In this document: positions 45,306-55,792 of the stretch, piece after piece
Position numbering within the stretch: the stretch's first letter is position 1
Layout: every line of letters starts with the position of its first letter
Assembly (NCBI RefSeq): GCF_037101375.1
Contig: NZ_AP029019.1
Location: 3,634,001-3,698,000, forward strand
Source: Acidovorax sp. DW039
GTDB lineage: Bacteria; Pseudomonadota; Gammaproteobacteria; Burkholderiales; Burkholderiaceae_C
Direction of reading: 5' to 3'
DNA: 64,000 nt
The notes under the pieces: model-generated
The model's input: only the letters and a program-made list of their open reading frames with translations
Databases searched by the model: none
What the model was told of the DNA's origin: nothing
Translations under genes and position numbers: made by a program

Positions 45306-45356
45306 TAGTCTGAAGCGACGCCGCCTCCAACAAATCAGGCAAACAGGAAGAACTCC

Positions 45357-45818
45357 ATGCGCACCATTGAACAAATACTCACCTTGTGGTCGGCGTCACT
45401 CATAACGTCGGACCAAGTGAAGGAGTGGGCCCAAATGCAGATCGAAATAATGGATGCACCACCTATGGAGCTTTTCGATCTTTTAAACGATGGTCCAGAA
45501 AAATGCTTGAAACAGTCCGCCGAAGATTTTTCACCGCGCCCAATGCGATTGAGCTTCAACGAAGAGTTTTGCATTCGAGCTTGCAACTTTTCACTGAACT
45601 CAGACGAAGAAACGCTTGCTTTTGCACTGTGGGCTTCACGGCGCTGCATGGGCGAAGACTTGGAGAATCCGCTGGTCTCACTTTCGTATCTTGTTGACCA
45701 TCTGCTGGAAGACTGCGGCGATGAAGCCGCAGCTCTGGCGCAAATCCGCAAAGAACTACCTCCACTTTTGGCCCAATGCGCACCCGTCGCTGCGCCATTT
45801 CTTTCCGCCGGCAACTGA
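45357..45818 (+). CDS. Unrecognised 153-residue protein
   Basis: I do not recognise the family. The protein is acidic, probably all-helical, with no signal peptide or membrane segment. Notable segments are [42 protein letters not shown] and [19 protein letters not shown], which give it five cysteines. A good ribosome-binding site (AGGAAG) precedes the ATG. Base composition is less GC-rich than in the flanking core genes. It starts about 50 nt after the duplicated permease end, so it may have arrived with the neighbouring cassette or be an older local insertion. A small immunity-type or adaptor protein is possible but not supported by any motif. Confidence 0.6.
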   Translation: MRTIEQILTLWSASLITSDQVKEWAQMQIEIMDAPPMELFDLLNDGPEKCLKQSAEDFSPRPMRLSFNEEFCIRACNFSLNSDEETLAFALWASRRCMGEDLENPLVSLSYLVDHLLEDCGDEAAALAQIRKELPPLLAQCAPVAAPFLSAGN

Positions 45819-45895
45819 TGGAACGCTCAGCAAGATGCGGAAAACCTCTTGCCGCGCTCATAAATTCCTGGTTTGACCTGCCTGAAAATCTCGCT

Positions 45896-46951
45896 ATGAC
45901 TCTCCTATCCCCCTGGCTCCACGAAGCCATCGCACGCATCGAAGCGGATTACCAACGCAGCGCCGATACGCACCTGATCCCACTTCGCCTGCCCGCCTTT
46001 GCCGCGCACGGCATTGACCTGTACCTCAAGGACGAGTCCACGCACCCCACGGGCAGCCTGAAGCACCGGCTGGCGCGGTCGCTGTTTCTGTATGCGCTGT
46101 GCAATGGTTGGCTGCATGAGGGATCGACGGTGGTGGAGGCATCGAGCGGCTCCACCGCAGTGAGCGAGGCTTATTTTGCACGGCTGCTGGGCTTGCCGTT
46201 CGTGGCGGTGATGCCGCGCAGCACCTCGCCCGAGAAGATTGCGCAGATCGAGTTCCACGGCGGGCGCTGCCACCTGGTGGAGAGTGCGGGTGAGGTGTAT
46301 GCCGCAGCCCGCGCCGTGGCGGCAGAGACGGGCGGGCATTACATGGACCAGTTCACCTATGCCGAGCGGGCCACCGACTGGCGGGGCAACAACAACATTG
46401 CCGAGAGCATGTTCACCCAGATGGCGCGCGAACGGCACCCGGTGCCGCGCTGGATTGTGGTGGGCGCTGGCACGGGCGGCACCAGCGCCACCATTGGCCG
46501 CTATGTGCGCTACCAGCGGCACGCCACGCAGGTGTGCGTGGCCGACCCGGCGGGCTCGGTGTTCAGCGCTTACCACCGCACGGGCGATGCCAGCCTGACG
46601 GCCCCCGGCTCACGCATCGAGGGCATTGGCCGCCCACGGGTGGAGCCCAGCTTTATTCGCACGCTGGTAGACCGCATGGTGGATGTGGCGGATGTGGATT
46701 CGGTGGCAGCGATGCGGGTGCTGTCGCAACTGCTGGGGCGGCGCGTGGGGCCATCCACCGGCACCAACTTTGTGGCAATGCTGACGCTGGCGCATGAGAT
46801 GCGGGAGCGGGGCGAGAGCGGCTCCATCTTGTCGCTGCTGTGCGATGCGGGTGAGCGCTATTTGCCCACGTACTACAACTGCGACTGGGTGTCTGCCACC
46901 ATGGGTGACTGCACCGAGGCGCAGGCGCGGATGGCTGCGCTGCTGGATTGA
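45896..46951 (+). CDS. PLP-dependent cysteine synthase-family protein (Cds1-like)
   Basis: The 351-residue cytosolic PLP fold-type II enzyme has the Schiff-base lysine in [11 protein letters not shown] (Lys56), a substrate loop [15 protein letters not shown], the phosphate-binding [17 protein letters not shown] and the C-terminal [10 protein letters not shown]. It resembles the Cds1/YtkP-type cysteine synthase homologues, some of which are L-cysteine desulfhydrases. The direction of the reaction cannot be decided from sequence. The start [16 protein letters not shown] was chosen because it matches the family N terminus. It is 24 nt upstream of the AttH-like gene, probably cotranscribed. Confidence 0.88.
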   Translation: MTLLSPWLHEAIARIEADYQRSADTHLIPLRLPAFAAHGIDLYLKDESTHPTGSLKHRLARSLFLYALCNGWLHEGSTVVEASSGSTAVSEAYFARLLGLPFVAVMPRSTSPEKIAQIEFHGGRCHLVESAGEVYAAARAVAAETGGHYMDQFTYAERATDWRGNNNIAESMFTQMARERHPVPRWIVVGAGTGGTSATIGRYVRYQRHATQVCVADPAGSVFSAYHRTGDASLTAPGSRIEGIGRPRVEPSFIRTLVDRMVDVADVDSVAAMRVLSQLLGRRVGPSTGTNFVAMLTLAHEMRERGESGSILSLLCDAGERYLPTYYNCDWVSATMGDCTEAQARMAALLD

Positions 46952-46975
46952 TAGGAACTACGGCGGACGAACCTG

Positions 46976-48136
46976 ATGCCGATGCGTGCCCTGACACCTA
47001 TGCCCACTGATGTAACTGCGCCCGCAATGGTGCGTGCCCTCTCGCGCCGCAGGTGGCTGGCCTGGGCGCTGGGTGCCATGGGTGCGGGTGCTAGCCCTAT
47101 CGCCCAAGCCCTGCCCGCGCGGGCGCTGCAGTTTCCGCGCGACCATGGCAGCCACCCAGAACTGCGCACCGAGTGGTGGTACATCACCGGCTATGCCACG
47201 GCGGGCGGGCGGCCGTTTGGGTTTCAGGTGACATTTTTTCGCTCGCGCATGGATGCGACGCAAGGCATGCAGTCGGCCTTTGCGGCCAAGCAGCTGGTGT
47301 TTGCCCATGCGGCGCTGACGGATGTGCAGGGCCGCAGCCTGCTGCACGACCAGCGCGTAGCGCGCGCAGGGTTTGGCGTGAGCGCGGCAGAGGCCGACAC
47401 CGACGTGAAGCTGCAGCGCTGGACGCTCAAGCGCGAGAACCTTGTGCAAGGCCAAAGCGCCTTTGAAGCCAGCCGCTACACCACGCATATCGAAAGCGAG
47501 TCATTTGGCCTGCAGCTGCAGTTTGACACCAGCCAGTCCCTGCTGCTGCAGGGCAGCAACGGGCTGTCGCGCAAAGGGCCGTTGGCCGAGCAGGCGAGCT
47601 ACTACTACAGCCAGCCCCAGTTGGCGGTGAGCGGTGAGATCGTTTTAGCCGGGCGGCGCATGGCGGTAGACACCAGCGCCCCCGCCCGAGCCTGGATGGA
47701 CCACGAGTGGAGCGAAGCCCTGCTGGCCGACGATGCGGTGGGCTGGGACTGGATCGGGATGAATCTTCATGATGGCAGCGCGCTGACGGCCTTCCGCCTG
47801 CGGCGAGCCGATGGATCAGCCCTGTGGGCGGGCGGCTCTTACCGCGCATCGGGTCAGGCCGCCAGAATTTTTGCAGCGACCGAGGTGACCTGGCAGCCCC
47901 TGCGCTGGTGGCAAAGCGGCCGCAGCAATGCCCGCTACCCGGTGCAGTGGCAGGTGACAACGCCCGCCGGAGTTTTCACCGTGATGGCAATGCTGGACGA
48001 CCAGGAACTGGACAGCAGTGGGTCGACCGGGGCGGTGTATTGGGAGGGTCTGTCAGACCTGCACAACGCGCAGGGTCATGCAGTGGGCAAGGGTTATCTG
48101 GAAATGACGGGGTACACGCGGGCAATGCGACTGTGA
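46976..48136 (+). CDS. AttH/CrtC-like lipocalin-fold protein
   Basis: The 386-residue exported protein has a twin-arginine signal (LSRRRWLAWALGAMGAG) cleaved near AQALP. The body matches the AttH/hydroxyneurosporene-synthase-like double-lipocalin family: FPRDHGSHPELRTEWWYITGY near the start, FGFQVTFFRSR, ARAWMDHEWSEALLADDAVGWDW in the middle and GKGYLEMTGYTRAM at the end. In Agrobacterium, AttH is encoded with an ABC ATPase and FtsX-type permease (attEFGH). An Att-like ABC pair lies upstream here (37748 and 39186), so this protein is probably their periplasmic partner, now separated by the inserted cassette. A carotenoid hydratase role is unlikely. Confidence 0.88.
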   Translation: MPMRALTPMPTDVTAPAMVRALSRRRWLAWALGAMGAGASPIAQALPARALQFPRDHGSHPELRTEWWYITGYATAGGRPFGFQVTFFRSRMDATQGMQSAFAAKQLVFAHAALTDVQGRSLLHDQRVARAGFGVSAAEADTDVKLQRWTLKRENLVQGQSAFEASRYTTHIESESFGLQLQFDTSQSLLLQGSNGLSRKGPLAEQASYYYSQPQLAVSGEIVLAGRRMAVDTSAPARAWMDHEWSEALLADDAVGWDWIGMNLHDGSALTAFRLRRADGSALWAGGSYRASGQAARIFAATEVTWQPLRWWQSGRSNARYPVQWQVTTPAGVFTVMAMLDDQELDSSGSTGAVYWEGLSDLHNAQGHAVGKGYLEMTGYTRAMRL

Positions 48137-48235
48137 GTGAGGGGGCGGAGGCACGCAGCTGCGCTTGAAGGCAGCGTTGAGTCAGACGCATCCGTTTGAG
48201 GCTTGCCCAAAGTGATTGTCGAGGCCGCAGCGCAA

Positions 48236-48261
48236 GGCTTCGACAGACTCAGCCCGAACCG
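48236..48261. repeat. 26-bp dispersed repeat, copy 3
   Basis: GGCTTCGACAGACTCAGCCC followed by GAACCG, in the 206-bp gap between the converging AttH-like and DUF1178 genes. Nothing else was recognised in that gap. Confidence 0.75.
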
Positions 48262-48342
48262 TGGCTTCAGACACAAAGATGCTCGCTCAGGAAAACAGCA
48301 ACGCGGCATTGCGTCGGCAGGGCGACTGGTGGCAAAAGGCGC

Positions 48343-48813
48343 TTACTGCAGTGGCTCTTTGATGGCAGCGGGCAAAGGCATCACGGCAATGCCTTCTTCC
48401 AGCAGCTCTACGGTTTCTTTCATCGTGGCCTGGCCTCGAATGGGGCGCTCATCCACTTCACCCGCATGCATCTTGCGGGCCTCTTCCACAAACCGGGGGC
48501 CTACGTCTTCTGTCTGCGCCACTACCTTGCGGGCCCATTGCATCCATGCAGCCATGGCAGCCTGAGGCGAGGCCGGTTGGGCAGAAGGCAAGGCCACTTC
48601 TTTTGATGTGCTGGAATCAGCCTTGGAAACCTCGTGAGCGGAAGCAGCGCCAAGGTTCAGACGCGGTGCGCTGAGCTTTTTCTGGATGTGCTCATCCCCA
48701 CACATGGGGCATTGCACCAGCCCTCTTTGCAGCTGGGACTGGAAGTCGTCTTCGGAAGCGAACCAACCTTCAAAGACGTGTCCGCTACGGCAATGGAGAT
48801 CGAGTACCTTCAT
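48343..48813 (-). CDS. DUF1178 family protein
   Basis: The 156-residue protein begins MKVLDLHCRSGHVFEGWFAS, the defining start of DUF1178, and has a likely zinc site from the early Cys/His and CPMCGDEH at about residues 35-42. The rest is a Ser/Ala-rich linker and a helical C terminus (MAAWMQWARKVVAQTEDVGP, FVEEARKMHAGEVDERPIRG). Function is unknown. In Burkholderiales it is commonly the gene after nuoN-DUF2818; here it is 30 nt downstream of the DUF2818 gene and probably belongs to the nuo transcript. Confidence 0.9.
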   Translation of the reverse strand: MKVLDLHCRSGHVFEGWFASEDDFQSQLQRGLVQCPMCGDEHIQKKLSAPRLNLGAASAHEVSKADSSTSKEVALPSAQPASPQAAMAAWMQWARKVVAQTEDVGPRFVEEARKMHAGEVDERPIRGQATMKETVELLEEGIAVMPLPAAIKEPLQ

Positions 48814-48843
48814 GGCGTGAAGCGTACGCAGCCCGACTGTGGC

Positions 48844-49149
48844 TCAGCCGTGGCGACGCAGCAGGTAACGATAGACAAAACCTGGAAACGCCAGAGTCAG
48901 AAACAGAGTGCCGGTGATGGCGTAGAACTCCCAGCCTTGGGGAGCGTTCTGGCCAGCGCGACGCTCCAGCAGCATGGCCAGTGCACCCACCAGAAAGTAC
49001 AGCGCCACCAACTCGATCAAACGGATGAGCAGGCTCTTTGTGGGCGCTGCCACCGGGCCGATCAGGGCCAGCCGCTGGCTGATGAAAGGCAGGTTGGCGG
49101 CCACCAGCGCAGCGATGATGACCAGCCAGATGGCCCCGGTTTGTGACAC
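48844..49149 (-). CDS. DUF2818 family membrane protein
   Basis: The 101-residue protein has three or so hydrophobic segments: AIWLVIIAALVAANLPFIS, LIELVALYFLVGALAMLLE and ITGTLFLTLAFPGFVYRYLL. It matches DUF2818, a family largely confined to betaproteobacteria and encoded immediately after nuoN. It begins 21 nt after the nuoN stop codon and so is translated from the complex I transcript. A role in complex I assembly is often guessed from position but not shown by this sequence. Confidence 0.88.
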   Translation of the reverse strand: MSQTGAIWLVIIAALVAANLPFISQRLALIGPVAAPTKSLLIRLIELVALYFLVGALAMLLERRAGQNAPQGWEFYAITGTLFLTLAFPGFVYRYLLRRHG

Positions 49150-49170
49150 AGCTCTAGCGCCCGCAGGAGA

Positions 49171-50664
49171 TCAGGTCTGCAGTGCGCGCACGATGGCGTT
49201 GGCACACAGGCTCATCAGCCCGCCGGGCAGCAGGCCCAGCACCAGCACCAGGGCACCATTCACCGTCAGCACCAGTCGCACATCCACAGGAGCAGACACG
49301 CTGGTTGCGGTGAGGGGAGCGTCAAAGTACATCACCTTCACCACACGCAGGTAGTAGAAGGCACCAATCAGCGACATGATGACGGCGAACACTGCCAGTG
49401 CGATGTAGATGCCTTGGCCCGAAGCCAGCAGCGACTGCAACACGGCCAGCTTTGCGTAGAAGCCCACCATGGGTGGAATACCGGCCAGCGAGAACAGGCA
49501 AATGGCCATCACACCCGCGTACAGGGGACTGCGCTGGTTCAGACCTGCCAGGTCGGAAATCTCTTCACTTTCAAAGCCTTCACGCGCCAGCAAGAGGATG
49601 ACACCAAAACTTGCCAGCGTGGTGAGCACGTAGGTGACGATGTAGAACATCGAGGCGCTGTAAGCGTTCTCGGTGACAGCGGGGTTCACCTGACCATTGA
49701 TGACGCCGGACAGCAGGCCCAGCAACACGAAACCCATTTGCGCGATGGTGGAGTAAGCCAGCATGCGCTTGAGGTTGGTCTGCGCGATGGCTGCGAGGTT
49801 ACCGATCAGCAACGAACCAATCGCCAGGACGGCCAGCATCTGCTGCCAGTCAATCGCCAGAGGCAGCAGCCCGTCCACCAGCAGACGCATGGTGATGGCA
49901 AATGCTGCGAGCTTGGGAGCACCACCAATCATCAGCGTGATAGCTGTGGGAGCACCTTGGTACACGTCAGGAATCCACATGTGGAAGGGCACCACACCCA
50001 GCTTGAATGCCAGACCGGCCACTACAAACACCAAACCGAACACCAACACCTGGTGCTTGATCTGACCCGACAGCACCGCCTTGAAGACTTGACCGATGTC
50101 CAGAGAGCCTGTGGCACCGTAGAGCATGGACAGGCCATACAGCAGGAAACCGCTGGCCATGGCACCCAGCACGAAGTACTTCATTGCGGCTTCGGTCGCG
50201 GTTGCATTGTCGCGACGAAGGGCCACCAGGGCGTAGCTGGACAGGGTGAGCAGTTCAAGGCCCAGATAGATCACCAGGAAGTTGTTGCCGGAGATCATGA
50301 TGAACATGCCCAGCAGCGCGAACATCGACAGGGTGAACATTTCGCCACCGCGCAGCATGTCGCGGTCAGCGGCGTAAGGGCGGGAATAGACCAAGGTCAC
50401 CATCACGGCCACAGTGGCAAAGCATTTAAGCCAGTTGCCCATGGAGTCACTCACCACCATGTTGCCGAAGCCGTAGAACGTGTTGCCGCTGCTGGCGTAC
50501 ACGCCTTCCAGGGCTGCCACCACAGCCAGTGTCAGCATGGTGAGCACGTAGGTCGCAGTCCTGCGGGGGCTGTTCACCCCCAGATCGACCAGCGCGATCA
50601 CGCAGGCCATCACAAGAAGGACGATCTCGGGGTAGACCGCAAGCCAGCTGATGTTGTCAATCAT
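49171..50664 (-). CDS. nuoN: NADH-quinone oxidoreductase subunit N
   Basis: The 497-residue antiporter-like membrane subunit of complex I is one of the three proton-pumping arms (with NuoL and NuoM). It has about 14 membrane helices, with the core [22 protein letters not shown], the conserved Lys-bearing [19 protein letters not shown] and [20 protein letters not shown], and the late [19 protein letters not shown]. It begins 23 nt after nuoM. Length and motif set are normal. Confidence 0.97.
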   Translation of the reverse strand: MIDNISWLAVYPEIVLLVMACVIALVDLGVNSPRRTATYVLTMLTLAVVAALEGVYASSGNTFYGFGNMVVSDSMGNWLKCFATVAVMVTLVYSRPYAADRDMLRGGEMFTLSMFALLGMFIMISGNNFLVIYLGLELLTLSSYALVALRRDNATATEAAMKYFVLGAMASGFLLYGLSMLYGATGSLDIGQVFKAVLSGQIKHQVLVFGLVFVVAGLAFKLGVVPFHMWIPDVYQGAPTAITLMIGGAPKLAAFAITMRLLVDGLLPLAIDWQQMLAVLAIGSLLIGNLAAIAQTNLKRMLAYSTIAQMGFVLLGLLSGVINGQVNPAVTENAYSASMFYIVTYVLTTLASFGVILLLAREGFESEEISDLAGLNQRSPLYAGVMAICLFSLAGIPPMVGFYAKLAVLQSLLASGQGIYIALAVFAVIMSLIGAFYYLRVVKVMYFDAPLTATSVSAPVDVRLVLTVNGALVLVLGLLPGGLMSLCANAIVRALQT

Positions 50665-50687
50665 CTCAAATCTCTCAGTTCTGTCGG

Positions 50688-52166
50688 TCAGTTCAGCTTA
50701 TGCAGGGCAACATGCTTGAGCAGCTCGGCCACCGAGGCGTCCATCACATCGGTGAAGGGACGGGGGTACAGGCCCATGGCCAGTACAGCAATGGCCAGAA
50801 TGGCAAGGATCAGGAATTCGCGGCTGCAAATGTCCGACAGTTCCTTGACGTGATCGTTGCCCACGGGGCCCAGGTAAACCCGCTTGAACATCCACAGCGT
50901 GTAGGCAGCGCCAAAGATCAAGGCTGTGGCAGCCATCAAGCCAATCCAGAAGTTGGCCTTCACCGCGCCCAGGATCACCATCCATTCACCCACGAAGCCC
51001 GCAGTACCTGGCAAACCGCAGTTGGCCATGGCAAACAGCAGAGCAAACGCAGTGAAGTTGGGCATTGTGTTGACCACGCCGCCATAAGCAGAGATTTCAC
51101 GAGAGTGAACGCGGTCGTACAGAACACCAATGGACAGGAACATGGCGCCGGATACGAAACCGTGCGCAATCATCTGCACCAGGCCACCGGACACACCCAG
51201 GTCGTTGAAGATGAAGAAACCCAAGGTCACGAAACCCATGTGTGCCACAGAGGAGTAAGCCACCAGCTTTTTCATGTCCTTCTGCACCATGGCCACCAAG
51301 CCCACGTAGACCACCGCCACCAGCGACAGCCCCACCATCAGCCAGGCCCATTCACGCGACGCATCAGGAGCGATAGGCAGAGAGAAGCGCAGGAAACCGT
51401 AGGCACCCAGCTTCAGCATGATGGCAGCCAGCACAGCAGAGCCACCGGTAGGCGCTTCCACGTGCACATCGGGCAACCAGGTGTGGACTGGCCACATGGG
51501 CACCTTCACGGCAAAAGCTGCAAAGAATGCAAAGAACAGCAATGTCTGCGCAGACATTCCCAGAGGCAGCTTGTGCCAGGCGGTAATGTCGAAGCTGCCA
51601 CCCGACTGGTTGTACAGGTAGATCAGCGCAATCAGCATGAGCAACGAGCCCAGCAGCGTGTACAGAAAGAACTTGAAGGCTGCGTAGATCTTGTTAGGAC
51701 CACCCCAGATACCGATGATGAGGTACATGGGGATCAGGGTCGCCTCGAAGAACACGTAGAACAGCATGCCGTCGAGTGCGGAGAACACGCCGATCATCAA
51801 GCCCGAAAGAATCAGGAACGCGCCCATATACTGGTTCACACGCTCGGTGATCGATTCCCACGAAGCGAGAACCACAATCACGGTGATGAACGCAGTGAGT
51901 GGTACGAACCAGAAAGAAATGCCATCCACACCGAGGTGGTAATTCACATTGAAGCGCTCAATCCAGACCGCTTTCTCGACAAACTGCATGGCTGCGGTGC
52001 CCGTCTGGAAGCCACCGTAAAGAGGCAAGGTCACCAGGAAGCCAGCCAGTGCACCGATCAAGGCGATCCAGCGCACGGCGCGGGCATGCTCATCACGCCC
52101 CAGAGCCAGCAGGACAGCGCCGAAAACAATCGGGGTCCAAATGGACAGACTCAACAACGAACTCAT
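50688..52166 (-). CDS. nuoM: NADH-quinone oxidoreductase subunit M
   Basis: The 492-residue antiporter-like membrane subunit of complex I has [61 protein letters not shown] and [20 protein letters not shown] as characteristic stretches. These include the conserved Glu in TM5 and Lys residues of the proton path. It starts 12 nt after nuoL, and nuoN follows 23 nt downstream. Confidence 0.97.
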   Translation of the reverse strand: MSSLLSLSIWTPIVFGAVLLALGRDEHARAVRWIALIGALAGFLVTLPLYGGFQTGTAAMQFVEKAVWIERFNVNYHLGVDGISFWFVPLTAFITVIVVLASWESITERVNQYMGAFLILSGLMIGVFSALDGMLFYVFFEATLIPMYLIIGIWGGPNKIYAAFKFFLYTLLGSLLMLIALIYLYNQSGGSFDITAWHKLPLGMSAQTLLFFAFFAAFAVKVPMWPVHTWLPDVHVEAPTGGSAVLAAIMLKLGAYGFLRFSLPIAPDASREWAWLMVGLSLVAVVYVGLVAMVQKDMKKLVAYSSVAHMGFVTLGFFIFNDLGVSGGLVQMIAHGFVSGAMFLSIGVLYDRVHSREISAYGGVVNTMPNFTAFALLFAMANCGLPGTAGFVGEWMVILGAVKANFWIGLMAATALIFGAAYTLWMFKRVYLGPVGNDHVKELSDICSREFLILAILAIAVLAMGLYPRPFTDVMDASVAELLKHVALHKLN

Positions 52167-52178
52167 TTCTTGTTTTCC

Positions 52179-54212
52179 TTATTTGATGAGCTGCATGAAG
52201 AAATCGCCCCAAACGAACCATGTCATCAGCGCGAATACACCCAAAATCATCACCAAGGCGTAGTGGAAGACAAAGCCCGACTGCACCCAGCGTACGACAC
52301 CAGACACGGCCCCCACCAGCTTCCATGAGCCATTCACCACACCACCGTCAATGATGGCCTGGTCGCCCACCTTCCACAGGCCAGTACCCAAGGCACGGGC
52401 ACCACGGGCCAGAATGTTCTCGTTGATCCAGTCCAGGTAGTACTTGTTTTCGAGCAGGCGGTACAGGGGTTGCACGCGCGCCTTGATCCCTGCAGGCAAG
52501 GCAGGGTTCACCATGTACATGTAGTAGGACAGCGCCACACCTGACAAGGCCAGCCAGAAAGGTGCGGTTTGCAGACCGTGGACGGCCATGGCCACAGGAC
52601 CGTGGAAGATTTCAGCCAGCTTGGCCATCGCAGGGTGCTTGGCAGCATCCACAAAGATGACGTCCTTGAAGAAGTCGCCGAACAGCATGGGCTGGATGAA
52701 CATGAAACCCACCAGAACCGAGGGGATCGCCAGCAGCACCAGCGGCACTGTCACCACCCATGGGGATTCGTGAGGCTCATGGTGCTCTTCGTGACCGTGG
52801 TGGTCATCATGGTGCGCATCCGGGTTCTGATCAAAACGTTCCTTGCCATGGAAGACCAGGAAGTACATGCGGAACGAGTAGAACGCCGTCACAAACACAC
52901 CGGCCAACACAGCAAAGTGAGCGAAGTGGGCCGCAGGCAAATGACTGAAATGCACCGCCTCAATGATGCTGTCCTTGGAATAGAAACCCGAGAACAAGGG
53001 GGTACCGATCAGAGCAAGGGAACCCAGCAAAGATGTGATCCAGGTGATGGGCATGTACTTGCGTACGCCCCCCATCCAGCGGATGTCCTGGTTGTGATGC
53101 ATGCCCATGATGACCGAGCCTGCGCCAAGGAACAGCAACGCCTTGAAGAAAGCGTGGGTCATCAGATGGAACACCGCCACAGAGTATGCGGATGCCCCCA
53201 GCGCCACAGTCATGTAACCCAGCTGAGACAAGGTGGAGTAAGCCACCACGCGCTTGATGTCATTCTGGATAATGCCCAGGAAGCCCATGAACAGCGCTGT
53301 GATGGAGCCGATGACCAGGATGAAGTTGAGGGCCGTGTCTGACAGCTCAAACAAGGGCGACATCCGGGACACCATGAAGATGCCAGCCGTCACCATGGTA
53401 GCCGCATGGATCAGGGCGGAGATGGGGGTTGGACCTTCCATCGAATCTGGTAACCACACGTGCAGCGGGAACTGGGCAGACTTACCCATCGCACCGATGA
53501 ACAGGCAGATGCAGATCACAGTGATCAACATCCAGTCAGTACCAGGGAATGTAAAGCCACCAAGCTCAGAGGACTTTGCAAAGATTTCGGTGTAGTTCAG
53601 CGTACCTGCATAGGCCGCAATCAAGCCGATGCCCAGAATGAAGCCAAAGTCACCCACGCGGTTAACCAAGAATGCCTTCATGTTGGCAAAGATGGCCGAT
53701 GGCTTGTTGAACCAGAAACCGATCAGCAGGTATGAAACCAAGCCCACCGCTTCCCAGCCAAAGAAGAGCTGCAGCAGGTTGTTGCTCATGACGAGCATGA
53801 GCATCGAGAAAGTGAACAGCGAGATATAGGCGAAGAAGCGGTTGTAGCCTTCATCCTCTTCCATGTAGCCGATGGTGTAGATGTGCACCATCAGCGACAC
53901 GAAAGTCACCACCACCATCATCATGGCGGTCAGGCTGTCCACCATGAACCCGACCTCCATCTTGAGGCCACCCACCACCATCCATGTGTAGAGGGTTTCG
54001 TTGAATCGTGCGCCATCCAGAGCAACACTCTTGAGCGTGAGCGCAGACAGCACAAATGCCACGAACACGCCAAGGATGGTCAGGGTGTGGCTCAGTCGGC
54101 GACCAATCCAGTTACCACCGAAGGTCGTACCAAAGATACCAGCGAGCAAAGCGCCCGCCAGCGGAGCCAGCGGAACGGCCAGGAGCGTGGATGCAGAGAG
54201 GGTTTGACTCAT
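52179..54212 (-). CDS. nuoL: NADH-quinone oxidoreductase subunit L
   Basis: The 677-residue, largest antiporter-like subunit forms the distal end of the membrane arm and carries the long lateral helix at its C terminus. Motifs: YMEEDEGYNRFFAYISLFTF, FFGWEAVGLVSYLLIGFWF, KSAQFPLHVWLPDSMEGPTP, SALIHAATMVTAGIF and NDIKRVVAYSTLSQLGYM. A His-rich cytoplasmic or loop stretch (DAHHDDHHGHEEHHEPHES, about residue 510) is notable. The start MSQTLSASTLL was chosen; an upstream frame adds non-conserved residues. Confidence 0.97.
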   Translation of the reverse strand: MSQTLSASTLLAVPLAPLAGALLAGIFGTTFGGNWIGRRLSHTLTILGVFVAFVLSALTLKSVALDGARFNETLYTWMVVGGLKMEVGFMVDSLTAMMMVVVTFVSLMVHIYTIGYMEEDEGYNRFFAYISLFTFSMLMLVMSNNLLQLFFGWEAVGLVSYLLIGFWFNKPSAIFANMKAFLVNRVGDFGFILGIGLIAAYAGTLNYTEIFAKSSELGGFTFPGTDWMLITVICICLFIGAMGKSAQFPLHVWLPDSMEGPTPISALIHAATMVTAGIFMVSRMSPLFELSDTALNFILVIGSITALFMGFLGIIQNDIKRVVAYSTLSQLGYMTVALGASAYSVAVFHLMTHAFFKALLFLGAGSVIMGMHHNQDIRWMGGVRKYMPITWITSLLGSLALIGTPLFSGFYSKDSIIEAVHFSHLPAAHFAHFAVLAGVFVTAFYSFRMYFLVFHGKERFDQNPDAHHDDHHGHEEHHEPHESPWVVTVPLVLLAIPSVLVGFMFIQPMLFGDFFKDVIFVDAAKHPAMAKLAEIFHGPVAMAVHGLQTAPFWLALSGVALSYYMYMVNPALPAGIKARVQPLYRLLENKYYLDWINENILARGARALGTGLWKVGDQAIIDGGVVNGSWKLVGAVSGVVRWVQSGFVFHYALVMILGVFALMTWFVWGDFFMQLIK

Positions 54213-54243
54213 TCTTGAGAACCTTGCAAATACGGGGAACTCA

Positions 54244-54552
54244 TCAACCCTTGAGGGTGTTGAGATCTTCTGCGTTGATGCTGGACTTGTTACGGAACAG
54301 CAGCACCAGAATGGCCAAACCAATAGCGGACTCTGCCGCAGCCACTGTCAGGATGAAAAACACGAAAACTTGACCGTGCATGTCATCCAGATAGTGAGAG
54401 AAAGCCACGAAGTTCATGTTGACTGCCAGCAGCATCAGTTCGATGGCCATCAGCAACACGATGAGGTTTTTGCGGTTCAGGAAAATGCCGATGACGGACA
54501 GAGCAAACAGCATCGCCCCCAGCGAGAGGAAATGTCCCAAAGTCAAAGTCAT
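54244..54552 (-). CDS. nuoK: NADH-quinone oxidoreductase subunit K
   Basis: The 102-residue three-helix membrane subunit of complex I carries the conserved Glu residues in [19 protein letters not shown] and [18 protein letters not shown], which belong to the proton channel next to NuoJ and NuoN. The start overlaps the nuoJ stop codon by 4 nt, as is usual in nuo operons. Length is exactly normal (about 100). Confidence 0.97.
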   Translation of the reverse strand: MTLTLGHFLSLGAMLFALSVIGIFLNRKNLIVLLMAIELMLLAVNMNFVAFSHYLDDMHGQVFVFFILTVAAAESAIGLAILVLLFRNKSSINAEDLNTLKG

Positions 54553-55217
54553 GCTTTTTTCTCCTCGGCCACAGCCGCCTCAGGGGCTGGATCAGCAGGC
54601 TTTTGTGTAGGGGCCAGCTTGACGACAGCCAGACGGTCACGCGCCTGCACACGGATCTGCGTAGAAGGATTGATGGCCTTGCTGTCCTTGCGTTGACGCA
54701 GAGTCAGCGCAATCGCCGCGATCATGGCGACCAGCAGAATGACAGCTGCGATTTCCACTGGGTAGAGGTACTGGGTGTACAGCAGCTTGCCCAAGATTTT
54801 GGTGTTGGAGTGCTGAACCACCTGACCGGCCGCATCCAGCACGGGAGCGGCGACTTTGGGCTCATCCAGACCGCGGAAACCGCCCATCAAGACAGCAGCC
54901 ATTTCGAGAGCAATCAATGCACCCACCGTGGCAGCAAGAGGGAAGTGTTTCCAGAAACCTTTGCGCACCGTGTCGATGTGAATATCCAGCATCATCACCA
55001 CGAAAAGGAAAAGCACCATCACTGCGCCAAGGTACACAAGCACCAGCGCAATCGCGAGAAACTCTGCCTTCAGCAGCAACCAGACAGCGGAAGCCTGCGA
55101 GAAAGCAAGAATCAGATAGAGCACTGCATGCACCGGGTTGCGTGCAGTGATCACCCGGAAGGCTGCAAACAGCAGCACTACCGAGAAGAGGTAGAAGAAA
55201 CCAGTCTTGGCGTCCAT
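54549..55217 (-). CDS. nuoJ: NADH-quinone oxidoreductase subunit J
   Basis: The 222-residue membrane subunit of complex I has five helices. It includes the family stretch [20 protein letters not shown] and the pi-bulge helix region [18 protein letters not shown], whose conformational change couples quinone reduction to pumping. The C-terminal 35-residue Ala/Pro-rich tail ([16 protein letters not shown]) is variable. It lies 50 nt after nuoI and overlaps nuoK by 4 nt. Confidence 0.96.
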   Translation of the reverse strand: MDAKTGFFYLFSVVLLFAAFRVITARNPVHAVLYLILAFSQASAVWLLLKAEFLAIALVLVYLGAVMVLFLFVVMMLDIHIDTVRKGFWKHFPLAATVGALIALEMAAVLMGGFRGLDEPKVAAPVLDAAGQVVQHSNTKILGKLLYTQYLYPVEIAAVILLVAMIAAIALTLRQRKDSKAINPSTQIRVQARDRLAVVKLAPTQKPADPAPEAAVAEEKKA

Positions 55218-55267
55218 GGATCGGGTCTTTATAGAAAGTCAGGCAAACAGGCCGAGTTCAACACCGA

Positions 55268-55780
55268 TCAACGGTATTTGGCGTCTGCCGCCTTGGCCGC
55301 GGCGATCTCGCCTTCGTACCGGTCTCCCACTGCCAGGAGCATGTCCTTGGTGAAGTACAGGTCACCCCGCTTTTCTCCGTGGTATTCGAAGATGTGCGTT
55401 TCCACGATGGAATCGACTGGGCAGCTTTCCTCGCAGAAGCCACAGAAAATGCACTTCGTCAGATCAATGTCGTAACGGGTGGTCCGACGCGAACCATCGT
55501 CGCGCACATCCGACTCAATGGTGATAGCCATGGCAGGGCACACGGCTTCGCACAGCTTGCAGGCAATGCAACGCTCTTCACCATTCTCATAGCGGCGCAG
55601 GGCATGCAGGCCACGAAAACGCGGCGACAGCGGTGTCTTCTCTTCAGGAAACTGCACAGTCACCTTACGGCGAAAGGCATAGCGCCCCGTCAGGGCCATT
55701 CCCTTGAGGAGCTCCACCAGCATGAAGCTCTTGAAAAAGTCTTTGAACGAAAAAGGTGCAGCAGCAGCAACAGCAGTCAT
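55268..55780 (-). CDS. nuoI: NADH-quinone oxidoreductase subunit I
   Basis: The 170-residue peripheral-arm subunit carries two [4Fe-4S] clusters (N6a, N6b): [12 protein letters not shown] (about residues 71-82) and [12 protein letters not shown] (about 114-125). [20 protein letters not shown] precedes the first. It relays electrons towards N2 in NuoB. It begins 12 nt after nuoH, and all eight Cys ligands are present. Confidence 0.98.
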   Translation of the reverse strand: MTAVAAAAPFSFKDFFKSFMLVELLKGMALTGRYAFRRKVTVQFPEEKTPLSPRFRGLHALRRYENGEERCIACKLCEAVCPAMAITIESDVRDDGSRRTTRYDIDLTKCIFCGFCEESCPVDSIVETHIFEYHGEKRGDLYFTKDMLLAVGDRYEGEIAAAKAADAKYR

Positions 55781-55792
55781 GTGTGTCCCCGC

